Position numbers and translations under genes: made by a program. A stretch of 10,125 nt of DNA from Candidatus Staskawiczbacteria bacterium RIFCSPHIGHO2_02_FULL_34_10 (GTDB taxonomy: Bacteria; Patescibacteriota; Minisyncoccia; Minisyncoccales; Staskawiczbacteraceae): contig MHOR01000022.1 of the NCBI GenBank assembly GCA_001821915.1, positions 1-10,125 on the forward strand. The letters run 5' to 3'. Below the pieces are notes generated by a model. It was not told where the DNA came from, ran no database searches, and worked only from the letters and a program-made list of their open reading frames with translations. Below are positions 1 through 5,993 of this stretch, in pieces. Every line of letters begins with the position of its first letter. The first letter of the stretch is position 1.

Positions 1-33
1 ATACTCATGAGTATCGTTTTTTGTATAAACCAT
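1..33 (-). CDS. N-terminus of an unknown protein, cut by the window edge
   Basis: Only the first 11 codons are visible (MVYTKNDTHEY), reading out of the left edge. The start is supported by a textbook ribosome binding site: GGAGG on the minus strand (43-47), nine bases before the ATG at 33. No family can be assigned from 11 residues. The gene is divergent from ftsK, and the roughly 370 bases between them hold a strongly structured leader on this gene's strand, which suggests post-transcriptional control. That the frame stays open beyond the window is assumed. Confidence 0.6.
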   Translation of the reverse strand, partial: MVYTKNDTHEY

Positions 34-145
34 GCTTATTCGCCTCCGAGAGTTACTTTGACAAGCGGGTACGTCGCTTTAGCAGGTAACGCCAGTTGCA
101 TTACCGCTTTACTGATTTCACTTCGTGAAATATGCAACTGACGCC
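34..145 (-). promoter_or_regulatory. Structured 5' leader with two adjacent hairpins before the ribosome binding site
   Basis: Read on the minus strand, CAGTTGCAT (140-132) pairs with ATGCAACTG (101-93). Directly inside, ATTTCAC (131-125) pairs with GTGAAAT (121-115) around a GAA loop. This leaves one 13-base one-sided bulge (114-102). The outer stem extends by a U-G wobble (141/92) and G-C (142/91); the wobble is a pair only on the minus-strand RNA. Next comes a second hairpin: GTTAC (90-86) with GTAAC (56-52) and AAGCG (79-75) with CGCTT (67-63), separated by a symmetric 6x6 internal loop. GGAGG (47-43) and the ATG (33) follow. This arrangement resembles a cis-acting leader such as a riboswitch, protein-binding leader or thermosensor. 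I recognise no known class. Confidence 0.5.
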
Positions 146-270
146 TTTCGTGATGTAAGGAAACATTCGGGCTTTTTTTGTTGTGTAAAATTTGCATAAA
201 TCTAAAAATTAATGATACAATTAGTAAAATATCGAATAACCCGCACACCAATTTTGCAAAAAATAATATG

Positions 271-333
271 GCGATGCACAGTTTTTCATTTTTGCAAAAA
301 TGAAAAACTGGGGCTATTCGCCCACAGCATCGC
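271..333. other. Nested inverted repeats that can fold as a three-way junction
   Basis: GCGATGC (271-277) pairs with GCATCGC (327-333). Inside it lie two complete hairpins side by side: a perfect palindrome whose 16-base arms are 279-294 and 295-310, and GGGC (311-314) with GCCC (320-323) around TATTC. Together they make a closed three-way junction with almost no unpaired bases. All pairs are Watson-Crick, so the strand cannot be told from this part. On the minus strand, CGAATAGCCC (320-311) can instead pair with GGGTTATTCG (243-234) through one G-U wobble, giving an alternative fold. It may be the upstream part of the minus-strand leader, a separate small RNA, or a cruciform-forming DNA site. 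Confidence 0.45.
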
Positions 334-400
334 AAAGGTTTAATTTTTCAAATAAAATACATACTTTTGTTCCATGCGCATCGGCAAAATTGGTGAGGGG

Positions 401-443
401 TTCATTTGGTTTTTATTTGTTTTAAAAAGTGTTACCAAATGAA
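401..443 (+). promoter_or_regulatory. Inverted repeat spanning both candidate ftsK start codons
   Basis: TTCATTTGGT (401-410) and ACCAAATGAA (434-443) are perfect 10-base complements around a 23-base loop. The left arm contains the TTG at 406 and the right arm contains the ATG at 439. If formed in the mRNA, the hairpin would bury both candidate starts while leaving GAGGGG (395-400) outside. This could tune ftsK translation or be chance in AT-rich sequence. Confidence 0.35.
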
Positions 444-2640
444 AAAGGACAAAATTCAAAAAAATAATAAGGATAAACAAAACAAAAAAAAACCTTCGCT
501 TCTGCACTCCGTTACCAAAAAATGGATTAAAGCCATTTTAATGTTTTTAGTTGCAATTATTACAACTCTTGCTTTTTTAGACAAAGCTGGAGTTGCTGGG
601 AAGTGGGGCGTGATGATTTTAAAGCTCTTATTAGGAGACTCTAAAATTACTATTGTCACTATTATTTTATCTTTATTTACAGCCGGTTTTATATTTTTAA
701 AATCATATAAAAAAGTAAAGTTTTTAGCAATTATTTTAGCTATTGTGATTACCGCTGCGGGCGTTTCAGGAATATCTGCTAATCAAGGGTTAAATAAAAT
801 ACAAATAGGTTTAATTGGTTGGTTGGCTAAACTCTTGGTAAACTTATTTGGACTTTTAGTATCAAATATTATATTTTCAGCAATAATTCTTATTGGATTA
901 TTTATATTCTTGCAATTTATTTGGCAGGATCATCCAAAAGAAAAGGAAGAAAAAAAGCCCGTTGTAGTTCCAAAAAGCACGGATGCGCCTAACTTTAAAA
1001 TAAGTGGAGTAGAAGGAGAAAAACCTAATGGCAAACCACTCACTCCTAAGTTGTCCCTATTTAAAAAAATAGAGGATTTAAAAGAAAAAACTCCCGCTGT
1101 GGCAGTGTTGTCAGCGGTTAATAAAGGTAAATATTTTTTACCGCCCATTGATTTATTAAATAAAAATGAGACGGTGCCAACATCGGGAAATATTAAAGAA
1201 AATTCTTTAATTATTAAAAAAACGTTAGAAAACTTTGGTATACCCGTTGAAATGGCGGAAGTTAATGTAGGTCCTGCCGTAACCCAGTATGCTTTTAAAC
1301 CCGCCGAAGGTGTAAAGCTTTCTAAAATTACTACCTTATCAAATAATTTGGCATTGGCTCTGGCGGCTCACCCTATTAGAATTGAGGCTCCTATTCCGGG
1401 TAAGTCTTTAGTTGGCATTGAAGTTCCAAATAAAGTGCGAGCCACGGTAGTATTGCGAAATTTAATTATTGATAGCAAATACCAAAACGATCCTACTAAT
1501 TTGCTTATTGCCCTAGGGAAAGATGTTGGGGGAAACCCAGTCTATACCGATTTAGCTGAAATGCCCCATATGTTGGTGGCAGGAGCTACCGGTACTGGAA
1601 AAACCATATTTTTAAATTCCCTTATCTTAAGTTTACTGTATAAAAGCACACCGGAAACTTTACGAATCATTATGGTTGATCCAAAACGCGTGGAATTCCA
1701 AAACTACAACGATATTCCGCATTTACTGTGCCCGGTTATTTACGATGCGCCAAAAACTATTAATGCTTTGCAATGGTTGGCCCGTGAAATGGAGCGAAGG
1801 TTTGAAGTATTTTCCGAAGTGCATTCCAGAAATATTAAAAGTTATAATGTTAATAAATCTGTTGTTACGGCTGGTTCGCAATTGCCTTACATTGTATTAA
1901 TTGTTGATGAACTAGCAGACTTAATGGCCGCTAAAGGCAAAGAATTAGAAGCCGGCATTGTAAGACTCGCTCAAATGGCGCGAGCCACAGGAATTCACTT
2001 GGTATTGGCAACCCAGAGGCCATCAGTTGAAGTTATTACTGGATTAATTAAGGCCAACATTAGCTCAAGGATTAGTTTTCAGGTGGCAAGCCAAATTGAT
2101 TCAAGGACGGTCATAGACACCTCGGGAGCTGAAAAGTTATTGGGGGCAGGAGATATGCTTTTTTTGTCATCTAAGAGCTCTAAGATTACGAGGATTCAAG
2201 GACCGTATATTTCAGAAAAAGAAGTTAAGAAAGTAACTGATTGGTCAGCCGATCAGGCAAAATCTATTGAGGAGCCCCAAGCATTATTATTTCAAAGTTT
2301 AAAAGATACTCTTGAAGCTCAACAATCAGATGAAAAGGGAGGGGAAACATTTTTTGGGGATGATGACCCATTATTTGAAGATGTAAAAAGAATAGTGTTA
2401 GAAACGCAAAAAGCATCTGCTTCGTTTTTACAGCGCCGACTTCGCATTGGATACTCGCGAGCTGCGCGTTTAATTGATATGTTGGAGAATAAGGGAATTG
2501 TGGGACCTGCTGATGGCGCCAAGCCACGGGAAGTCTATGGAGATCAGGCGAAGGCAGAGTTAGCTGGCTTACCTCCAAGCGGCGGGTTAGATGAATCAGA
2601 GGAAGCACCCAAGGAAGGCGAGCAATGGGAAAAAGTGTAG
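406..2640 (+). CDS. ftsK: DNA translocase FtsK/SpoIIIE family
   Basis: FtsK is a hexameric ATP-driven double-stranded DNA pump, anchored in the membrane at the division septum, that clears and resolves chromosome ends. Counting from the TTG at 406, four hydrophobic segments lie near residues 41-59, 81-98, 104-123 and 143-173. A charged linker follows, then the alpha domain (about 255-345). The RecA-like motor has Walker A GATGTGKT (393-400; Thr replaces the usual Ser twice) and Walker B IVLIVDELAD (496-505). A winged-helix gamma domain (about 654-710) would read KOPS-type DNA sites. The length of 744 aa suits the four-helix family form and the gene is intact. The start is ambiguous: TTG 406 has GAGGGG five bases upstream, while ATG 439 (MKKDK) lacks a clear ribosome binding site. 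The family call is very secure. Confidence 0.96.
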   Translation: MVFICFKKCYQMKKDKIQKNNKDKQNKKKPSLLHSVTKKWIKAILMFLVAIITTLAFLDKAGVAGKWGVMILKLLLGDSKITIVTIILSLFTAGFIFLKSYKKVKFLAIILAIVITAAGVSGISANQGLNKIQIGLIGWLAKLLVNLFGLLVSNIIFSAIILIGLFIFLQFIWQDHPKEKEEKKPVVVPKSTDAPNFKISGVEGEKPNGKPLTPKLSLFKKIEDLKEKTPAVAVLSAVNKGKYFLPPIDLLNKNETVPTSGNIKENSLIIKKTLENFGIPVEMAEVNVGPAVTQYAFKPAEGVKLSKITTLSNNLALALAAHPIRIEAPIPGKSLVGIEVPNKVRATVVLRNLIIDSKYQNDPTNLLIALGKDVGGNPVYTDLAEMPHMLVAGATGTGKTIFLNSLILSLLYKSTPETLRIIMVDPKRVEFQNYNDIPHLLCPVIYDAPKTINALQWLAREMERRFEVFSEVHSRNIKSYNVNKSVVTAGSQLPYIVLIVDELADLMAAKGKELEAGIVRLAQMARATGIHLVLATQRPSVEVITGLIKANISSRISFQVASQIDSRTVIDTSGAEKLLGAGDMLFLSSKSSKITRIQGPYISEKEVKKVTDWSADQAKSIEEPQALLFQSLKDTLEAQQSDEKGGETFFGDDDPLFEDVKRIVLETQKASASFLQRRLRIGYSRAARLIDMLENKGIVGPADGAKPREVYGDQAKAELAGLPPSGGLDESEEAPKEGEQWEKV

Positions 2641-2644
2641 TGCG

Positions 2645-2919
2645 AATTTGAAATTTGAAATCAAGTCGAAATAATTTAATTTTAAAAATATGGCAGAAAA
2701 CTTTATTAAAGATATATGGGTTCAAAAACATCTTATCCTAACATAGAAAAGTGGCTAGAGCAGGTTTTAAAAAGACTGCGCGCTAACTCAATTGCTACTT
2801 TAAGAGTAAGGGATATTGAAATTTCAGAATCTTTTATGGAAGAAGAAAAATAAGATTCAAATAATAAGTTTTAAAAATTTCAAATTTAGCAATTTAAAAT
2901 TGATTTCAAATTTCAAATT
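2645..2919. repeat. 20-bp perfect inverted repeat flanking the ftsK-recA spacer
   Basis: AATTTGAAATTTGAAATCAA (2645-2664) is the exact reverse complement of 2900-2919. The arms enclose about 235 bases holding a 45-codon ORF. Partial copies of the core (ATTTCAAATT) recur near 2876-2886 and 2922-2932, so the right side is an iterated heptad-like tract rather than a single arm. No target-site duplication is visible, so evidence for a MITE is lacking. It could also form a long-range mRNA stem between ftsK and recA. Confidence 0.6.
2716..2853 (+). CDS. Small hypothetical protein, 45 aa, possibly frameshifted at its 5' end
   Basis: The ORF starts MGSKTSYPNIEKWLEQVLKR and ends ISESFMEEEK. It is helical, charged and coding-like, but I recognise no family. 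There is no convincing ribosome binding site. A second short frame starting at 2690 (MAENFIKDIWVQKHLILT, stop 2744-2746) overlaps it. Adding one base in the GGG at 2718-2720 would join the two into one protein of about 54 residues (MAENFIKDIWGSKTSYP...). Either the gene has decayed or the consensus is one base short there, or the 45-codon form is real. It sits between ftsK and recA inside the 20-bp inverted repeat. Confidence 0.4.
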   Translation: MGSKTSYPNIEKWLEQVLKRLRANSIATLRVRDIEISESFMEEEK

Positions 2920-2939
2920 GTAAATTTCAAATTAAGTTC

Positions 2940-3959
2940 ATGGCTAAAGAAAAAAAAGAAAAACCTGATAAAAAAGTTGAAGAAACCAAGCAGGAAAAAG
3001 CGCTCACTTCTGCTATTAACGAAATTAAAGAGCGTTTTGGTGAGGGTTCCATTATGAAGCTTTCAGAAACTAATAAGGTTAATGTGGATGTCATTCCTAC
3101 GGGCTCTATAGCGATGGATCAAGCGCTTGGAGTTGGCGGAATGCCACGAGGGCGTATTATTGAGATTTATGGAGCGGAGTCTTCCGGAAAAACCACACTA
3201 TGTTTGCATATTGTAGCTGAGGCGCAAAAAAAGGGGGGGGTATGCGCTTACATTGATGCTGAACATGCAATGGACCCTGACTATGCAAAAAGGCTTGGTG
3301 TAAATACCAATGACTTATTAATTTCACAGCCGTCTTCTGGTGAGCAAGGTTTACAGATTGTAGAAACATTGGTAAAGAGCGAAAATGTTGATGTAATTGT
3401 GGTTGATTCTGTGGCGGCCTTAACTCCTCAACGTGAAATTGAAGGAGAAATTGGAGACCAACATATGGGACTTCAGGCGCGCATGATGTCGCAAGCCTGT
3501 AGAAAGTTATCTAGCATCGCAGCAAAATCAAATACGATGGTGATATTTATAAATCAAACCAGAATGAAAATTGGTATGGTTTTTGGAAATCCAGAAACTA
3601 CGCCCGGCGGATTAGCTTTAAAATTTTATGCTTCTGTGAGGGTGAACTTAGCCAGAACCGCGCAAATAAAATCAGGAGATGAAATTATTGGCAATAGAGT
3701 AAAAGCTAAAGTTGTAAAAAATAAAGTGGCAGCTCCATTTCGTATTGCTGAGTTTGATATTTATTATAACGAGGGTATTTCAAAGTCGGGAGATGCTTTG
3801 AGGGCTGGATTAGCTAATGGAATGATAAAGCAAACAGGAAACACATTTTCAATTGATGGCGAAAAAATGGCAGTTGGCACAGAAGCCGCAAAAGCATATT
3901 TAAAAGAACATCCCGAAGCAATAGAGAAAATAAAAGTTGCAGCAACCACCGTCCAGTAA
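2940..3959 (+). CDS. recA: Recombinase RecA
   Basis: RecA forms ATP-dependent filaments on single-stranded DNA, drives homologous strand exchange and triggers LexA-type autocleavage. The 339-aa product has a Lys/Glu-rich N-terminal tail, Walker A GAESSGKT (residues 78-85), Walker B VDVIVVDS (150-157), and loop L2 around [10 protein letters not shown]. The canonical TTGG of L2 reads TPGG here. The C-terminal domain ends in [10 protein letters not shown] and lacks the long acidic tail of E. coli RecA. The ATG at 2940 gives the usual short lead-in before the conserved core. No Shine-Dalgarno is seen upstream, only AT-rich repeats, and no SOS box of a known type was recognised. No hairpin terminator follows; instead there is an AGAAAATAG-type repeat. 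Confidence 0.98.
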   Translation: MAKEKKEKPDKKVEETKQEKALTSAINEIKERFGEGSIMKLSETNKVNVDVIPTGSIAMDQALGVGGMPRGRIIEIYGAESSGKTTLCLHIVAEAQKKGGVCAYIDAEHAMDPDYAKRLGVNTNDLLISQPSSGEQGLQIVETLVKSENVDVIVVDSVAALTPQREIEGEIGDQHMGLQARMMSQACRKLSSIAAKSNTMVIFINQTRMKIGMVFGNPETTPGGLALKFYASVRVNLARTAQIKSGDEIIGNRVKAKVVKNKVAAPFRIAEFDIYYNEGISKSGDALRAGLANGMIKQTGNTFSIDGEKMAVGTEAAKAYLKEHPEAIEKIKVAATTVQ

Positions 3960-3970
3960 GCATGGTGCAG

Positions 3971-4002
3971 AATCTAGAAAATAGAAAATAGAAATATAGA
4001 AT
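3971..4002 (+). repeat. AGAAAATAG-type short-period repeat after recA
   Basis: AATCTAGAAAATAGAAAATA begins 11 bases after the recA stop and continues with GAAATATAGAAT. The unit is about TAGAAAA, repeated roughly every 7-9 bases. Related sequence, in the same sense relative to the gene just ended, follows rpsR (5629-5660) and trpS (9845-9876). The function is unknown. Confidence 0.6.
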
Positions 4003-4074
4003 AAAAATTAATTGCCTTTTTTTGTGGAGCATACCAACTTTAAATTAGCTTATTCATGAAAAAGGGGTGGTTTT

Positions 4075-4422
4075 ATGCGAGAAACATTCGAAGAGCTGGG
4101 AGATCGTTTAGAGCGTGATCTTGTAGATATCAAAACTTTTTTAGAAGAAGGTCAAGAACCCCAAGCAGAGGAAATAGTAGAAAGGCTTTTGACAGAAGAC
4201 AAGGAAAACTATGACCGACTAAGGAGTCTATCGCAAGATTGGGGAAGTGATGATCCTAGTTTTGGTAAAATGGTAAGTTTGCTTTTCAGAGTAGATAAGG
4301 ATTTACGAGAGCGTGGTATTATTGTTACTGAGATGCCACCTACGCTACCTCCACCCCCAGATAAAGATGAGCCTCAATCAAGCATAAAGATAAAAGGTAG
4401 GAGGCCTTCGAAAGATTCATAA
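4075..4422 (+). CDS. Hypothetical small acidic helical protein, 115 aa
   Basis: I do not recognise this family. Residues 1-85 are acidic and predicted helical (MRETFEELGDRLERDLVDIK...). A proline-rich stretch follows (PPTLPPPPDKDEP, about 88-100), then a basic tail ending KGRRPSKDS. No membrane segment, signal peptide or cysteine pair is seen, so it is probably cytosolic. The start is supported by a purine-rich AGGGGTGG about five bases upstream of the ATG, one of the few good ribosome binding sites in the window. It forms a single-gene unit ending in a strong terminator at 4434-4487. Confidence 0.75.
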   Translation: MRETFEELGDRLERDLVDIKTFLEEGQEPQAEEIVERLLTEDKENYDRLRSLSQDWGSDDPSFGKMVSLLFRVDKDLRERGIIVTEMPPTLPPPPDKDEPQSSIKIKGRRPSKDS

Positions 4423-4433
4423 AAGTTAAATAC

Positions 4434-4487
4434 TGGAACAAATCTTGTTCCAACAAAAAACAGCCCCGCGGGGCTGTTTTTTGTTGG
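4434..4487 (+). terminator. Strong rho-independent terminator, likely bidirectional, with an overlapping upstream hairpin
   Basis: The main hairpin is a perfect palindrome with 19-base arms (4450-4468 and 4469-4487). Its GC core CAGCCCCG/CGGGGCTG is flanked by A6 on the left and T6 on the right, so it can work on both strands. An 8-bp hairpin TGGAACAA/TTGTTCCA (4434-4441/4445-4452, loop ATC) sits directly before it and shares CCA (4450-4452). The full-length forms of the two stems therefore compete for these bases. Confidence 0.92.
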
Positions 4488-4547
4488 AAGGCGTGATGTC
4501 TGTCTAAGTAACACATACTTCTTCCCCACATTATTTCTTCACTTCTT

Positions 4548-4597
4548 ACTATACCACCAAAACCGCTACCGCTTGTTTAGTGGTATAGTGGTATAAT
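4548..4597 (+). promoter_or_regulatory. Putative operator and -10 element of the PaaX/Cas2-like gene
   Basis: ACTATACCAC (4548-4557) and GTGGTATAGT (4580-4589) are perfect 10-base inverted repeats. The right arm runs straight into a second partial copy, GTGGTATAAT, whose last six bases are a consensus -10 (TATAAT, 4592-4597). No good -35 lies 16-18 bases upstream, as expected where an activator or repressor site replaces it. A third copy of GTGGTATAGT lies after the gene at 5288-5297. The position suggests autoregulation by the downstream regulator; this is inferred from location only. Confidence 0.55.
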
Positions 4598-4616
4598 ATA
4601 TTAAAGAGTAAGGTAG

Positions 4617-4646
4617 TAACTAATAACTTATAACTATAACTAATAA
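4617..4646 (+). repeat. Direct repeat TAACTAATAA in the 5' untranslated region
   Basis: TAACTAATAA occurs at 4617-4626 and again at 4637-4646, exactly 20 bases apart (about two helical turns), with the related AACTTATAA between them. It lies between the predicted start of transcription and the ATG at 4652. It may be a protein-binding array or simple AT-rich iteration. Confidence 0.4.
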
Positions 4647-4651
4647 TTACC

Positions 4652-5221
4652 ATGAAAAGCAGATACGGTGAAATCACCAAAGAAATTCTTTTAACCGTCG
4701 CTTTGACCGGCATGATTGTGGTTGCCTCTACTTCTCCATATTTTTTAACCAATATTGCAAGAGCGATTATGAAAAATAAAAAATATGGAGAGAAGAAAGC
4801 AACTGAAAGAAAAATTGCCAGGTCACTGATGAGGTTAAGGGAAAAGAGGCTTATTATCATACAAGAAAAAGAAGATGGAAATTTTGTAGTAAAAGCCACT
4901 GTTGGCGGTAAAAAGGTAATAGAAGAAATTAATATTGAAAATTTGGAAATTAAAAAACAATCTGTTTGGGATAAAAAATGGCGTATGGTTGCCTTTGATA
5001 TTCCTGACCACAGAAAAAATGCAAGAGATGCATTGCGGGAAAAATTAAAAGAACTAAAATTTTATCAATTCCAAAAAAGCCTTTTTATCTGTCCATATCC
5101 ATGTGAAAGGGAAATCCAATTTTTATGCGAGTTTTTTGATATTACTTCTTTTGTTAACATTATCATTGCGGAAAAAATCCATAACGATATAAAGGTCAGA
5201 GCGCGCTTTAATATATTATGA
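4652..5221 (+). CDS. PaaX-like protein with Cas2-like domain, 189 aa
   Basis: The C-terminal part (about 108-180) matches the ferredoxin-like Cas2 fold found in the middle domain of PaaX-family regulators. It has WRMVAFDIPDHRKNARDALR (110-129), KLKELKFYQFQKS (131-143), PYPCEREIQFLCEFF (149-162) and a final strand near IIIAEK. Asp116 is at the position of the Cas2 catalytic Asp. The N-terminus begins with a hydrophobic helix (12-33), then a basic winged-helix-like region (about 35-70). The N-terminal helix could be a membrane anchor or the buried helix of the wing domain. No cas1, CRISPR array or other cas gene is present, so an adaptation role is unlikely and a transcription regulator is the better guess. 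No Shine-Dalgarno is visible. Confidence 0.8.
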   Translation: MKSRYGEITKEILLTVALTGMIVVASTSPYFLTNIARAIMKNKKYGEKKATERKIARSLMRLREKRLIIIQEKEDGNFVVKATVGGKKVIEEINIENLEIKKQSVWDKKWRMVAFDIPDHRKNARDALREKLKELKFYQFQKSLFICPYPCEREIQFLCEFFDITSFVNIIIAEKIHNDIKVRARFNIL

Positions 5222-5287
5222 TATTTGATATGTTATGATTATGAAAGTTTTTATAACTATGCAACAGAAAAAGCTATAGCGTTTTAT

Positions 5288-5297
5288 GTGGTATAGT
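5288..5297 (+). repeat. Third GTGGTATAGT copy, 3' of the PaaX-like gene
   Basis: This is identical to the operator-like arm at 4580-4589 and followed by ATGATATGATAATT. It lies about 110 bases upstream of the small CxxC protein gene, so the same regulator might act on both transcription units. Confidence 0.45.
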
Positions 5298-5317
5298 ATG
5301 ATATGATAATTTTCTAG

Positions 5318-5345
5318 TTGTAAATTTTTGGATATTTGATAATAT
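5318..5345 (+). promoter_or_regulatory. Possible promoter for the small CxxC protein gene
   Basis: TTGTAA (5318-5323) and TAATAT (5340-5345) are separated by 16 bases. The surrounding sequence is very AT-rich, so chance matches are likely. Its distance from the start codon at 5397 and from the GTGGTATAGT copy at 5288 is plausible. Confidence 0.3.
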
Positions 5346-5396
5346 AAAATTGTTTTAGTGGTCTGGGCTTTCTGGTCTTTAACAAAGGAGTCAAAA

Positions 5397-5576
5397 ATGG
5401 TACGGCATTTATTGTTGGCGTTGGAATTTATTGGCAGAATTTACTTAATTATTCTTGCAGCTATTCTGAAAGTTCCTTATGAAAGAAGCGCGTGTCCTAT
5501 TTGTTTTAGAAACAGGATAGTCTATAGTAGAGGCTATACTGATGAGACTGATGATCATTTTTGCAACGTAACTTAG
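5397..5576 (+). CDS. Small hydrophobic protein with CxxC motif, 59 aa
   Basis: I do not recognise this family. The start is chosen at 5397 because AAAGGAG (5384-5390 region) lies seven bases upstream. The same frame opens earlier at 5358, without such a site. The product has a hydrophobic helix (about 4-24, LLLALEFIGRIYLIILAAIL) followed by CPIC (33-36) and a C-terminal HFC (54-56). It could be a small membrane-associated protein with a metal-binding or redox tail. It is a monocistronic unit: strong ribosome binding site, short ORF, then a hairpin terminator 20 bases after the stop. Confidence 0.6.
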   Translation: MVRHLLLALEFIGRIYLIILAAILKVPYERSACPICFRNRIVYSRGYTDETDDHFCNVT

Positions 5577-5597
5577 TAGTAGAAAATGTAGCAACAA

Positions 5598-5627
5598 AGC
5601 CAGACTTTTGGTCGGGCTATTTTTTTT
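5598..5627 (+). terminator. Rho-independent terminator after the CxxC protein gene
   Basis: AGCCAGAC (5598-5605) pairs with GTCGGGCT (5611-5618), with one internal A-G mismatch, and is followed by a T-run (5620-5627). On the minus strand the T-run is weak, so it acts mainly on the + strand. It also separates this gene from the convergent rpsR. Confidence 0.75.
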
Positions 5628-5628
5628 A

Positions 5629-5660
5629 TTCTAGATTCTATTTTCTAAATTCTAGATTCT
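5629..5660 (-). repeat. TCTAGA/AGAAAATAG-type repeat after rpsR
   Basis: On the minus strand, directly after the rpsR stop, AGAATCTAGAATTTAGAAAA continues into TAGAATCTAGAA. It is the same family, in the same orientation relative to the preceding gene, as the tracts after recA and trpS. Confidence 0.6.
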
Positions 5661-5857
5661 TAGTTAGGCATATACGGCATCATTCCTATTTGCCTTGCGC
5701 GTTTAATTGCAGTAGCGATTTTTCTTTGATGATGGGTGCATAGCCCGGTTTTTTTACGGGGTTTTATTTTGTAAAAACTAGACACAAAACGCAACAGTAA
5801 TTCTGTGTTTTTATAATCTACGTCGTTTATATTTTTTTGGCAAAAGTAACAAAACAT
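5660..5857 (-). CDS. rpsR: 30S ribosomal protein S18
   Basis: S18 binds S6 and 16S rRNA in the platform of the small subunit. The 65-aa product starts MFCYFCQ and ends MMPYMPN. The conserved core DYKNTELLLRFVS, KIKPRKKTG and THHQRKIATAIKRAR is present. The two cysteine pairs or their remnants (CYFC near residues 3-6; GLCTHH) make up a C-type zinc-site S18. It is last in the rpsF-ssb-rpsR order. A gap of about 136 bases with a GC-rich inverted repeat separates it from ssb, and no rplI follows. No Shine-Dalgarno is seen. Confidence 0.96.
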   Translation of the reverse strand: MFCYFCQKNINDVDYKNTELLLRFVSSFYKIKPRKKTGLCTHHQRKIATAIKRARQIGMMPYMPN

Positions 5858-5872
5858 GTGAATGAAATGAGC

Positions 5873-5973
5873 ACCCCGCCCTCTAAGCTAATCTTATAGA
5901 GCAAAATGCATTAATATTATTTTTGTAATTTTATAATTTATTCTGACTATTGTTACTGCATAGAGGGCGGGGT
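5873..5973 (-). promoter_or_regulatory. 13-bp GC-rich inverted repeat between ssb and rpsR
   Basis: ACCCCGCCCTCTA (5873-5885) and TAGAGGGCGGGGT (5961-5973) are perfect complements around a 75-base AT-rich loop. In the ssb-rpsR mRNA the stem ends 15 bases before the rpsR ATG. Such a GC-rich stem stands out in this AT-rich region. It may control rpsR translation (perhaps through S6:S18), mark an RNA processing site, or form the ends of a small inserted element. Confidence 0.5.
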
Positions 5974-5993
5974 AAGTCTTCGCTGTGGTTCGC

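Noticed and set aside
151..180. A terminator suggested by CATTCGGGCTTTTTTTG on the + strand
   Set aside because: No complementary arm is found before GGGC, so there is a T-run but no hairpin.
36..335. A 99-codon minus-strand frame with hydrophobic and Cys-rich composition
   Set aside because: No ribosome binding site at its start, it covers the hairpins of the leader, and it ends at the ribosome binding site of the next gene. The structure explains the sequence better than a protein does.
2264..2731. A 155-codon minus-strand frame over the 3' end of ftsK
   Set aside because: It is the shadow of the ftsK gamma domain, with no start signal and an unnatural composition.
2645..2919. A confirmed insertion element
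   Set aside because: No target-site duplication, no transposase, and the arms belong to a wider family of TTTGAAA iterations, so only the inverted repeat itself is claimed.
4652..5221. A CRISPR-Cas adaptation gene (true cas2)
   Set aside because: The Cas2-like fold is fused to an N-terminal wing-like domain as in PaaX, and no array, cas1 or other cas gene is present in the window.
5273..5280. GCTATAGC palindrome as a terminator of the PaaX-like gene
   Set aside because: It has no loop, a short stem and only four following T bases.
5561..5743. A 60-codon plus-strand frame over the terminator and the 3' end of rpsR
   Set aside because: It runs through a terminator and the antisense of a ribosomal protein, with no ribosome binding site.
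5886..5960. A tRNA-like gene closed by the 13-bp GC-rich stem
   Set aside because: The 75-base loop has no T-loop GTTCRA-type motif, no anticodon arm and no conserved tRNA bases on either strand.
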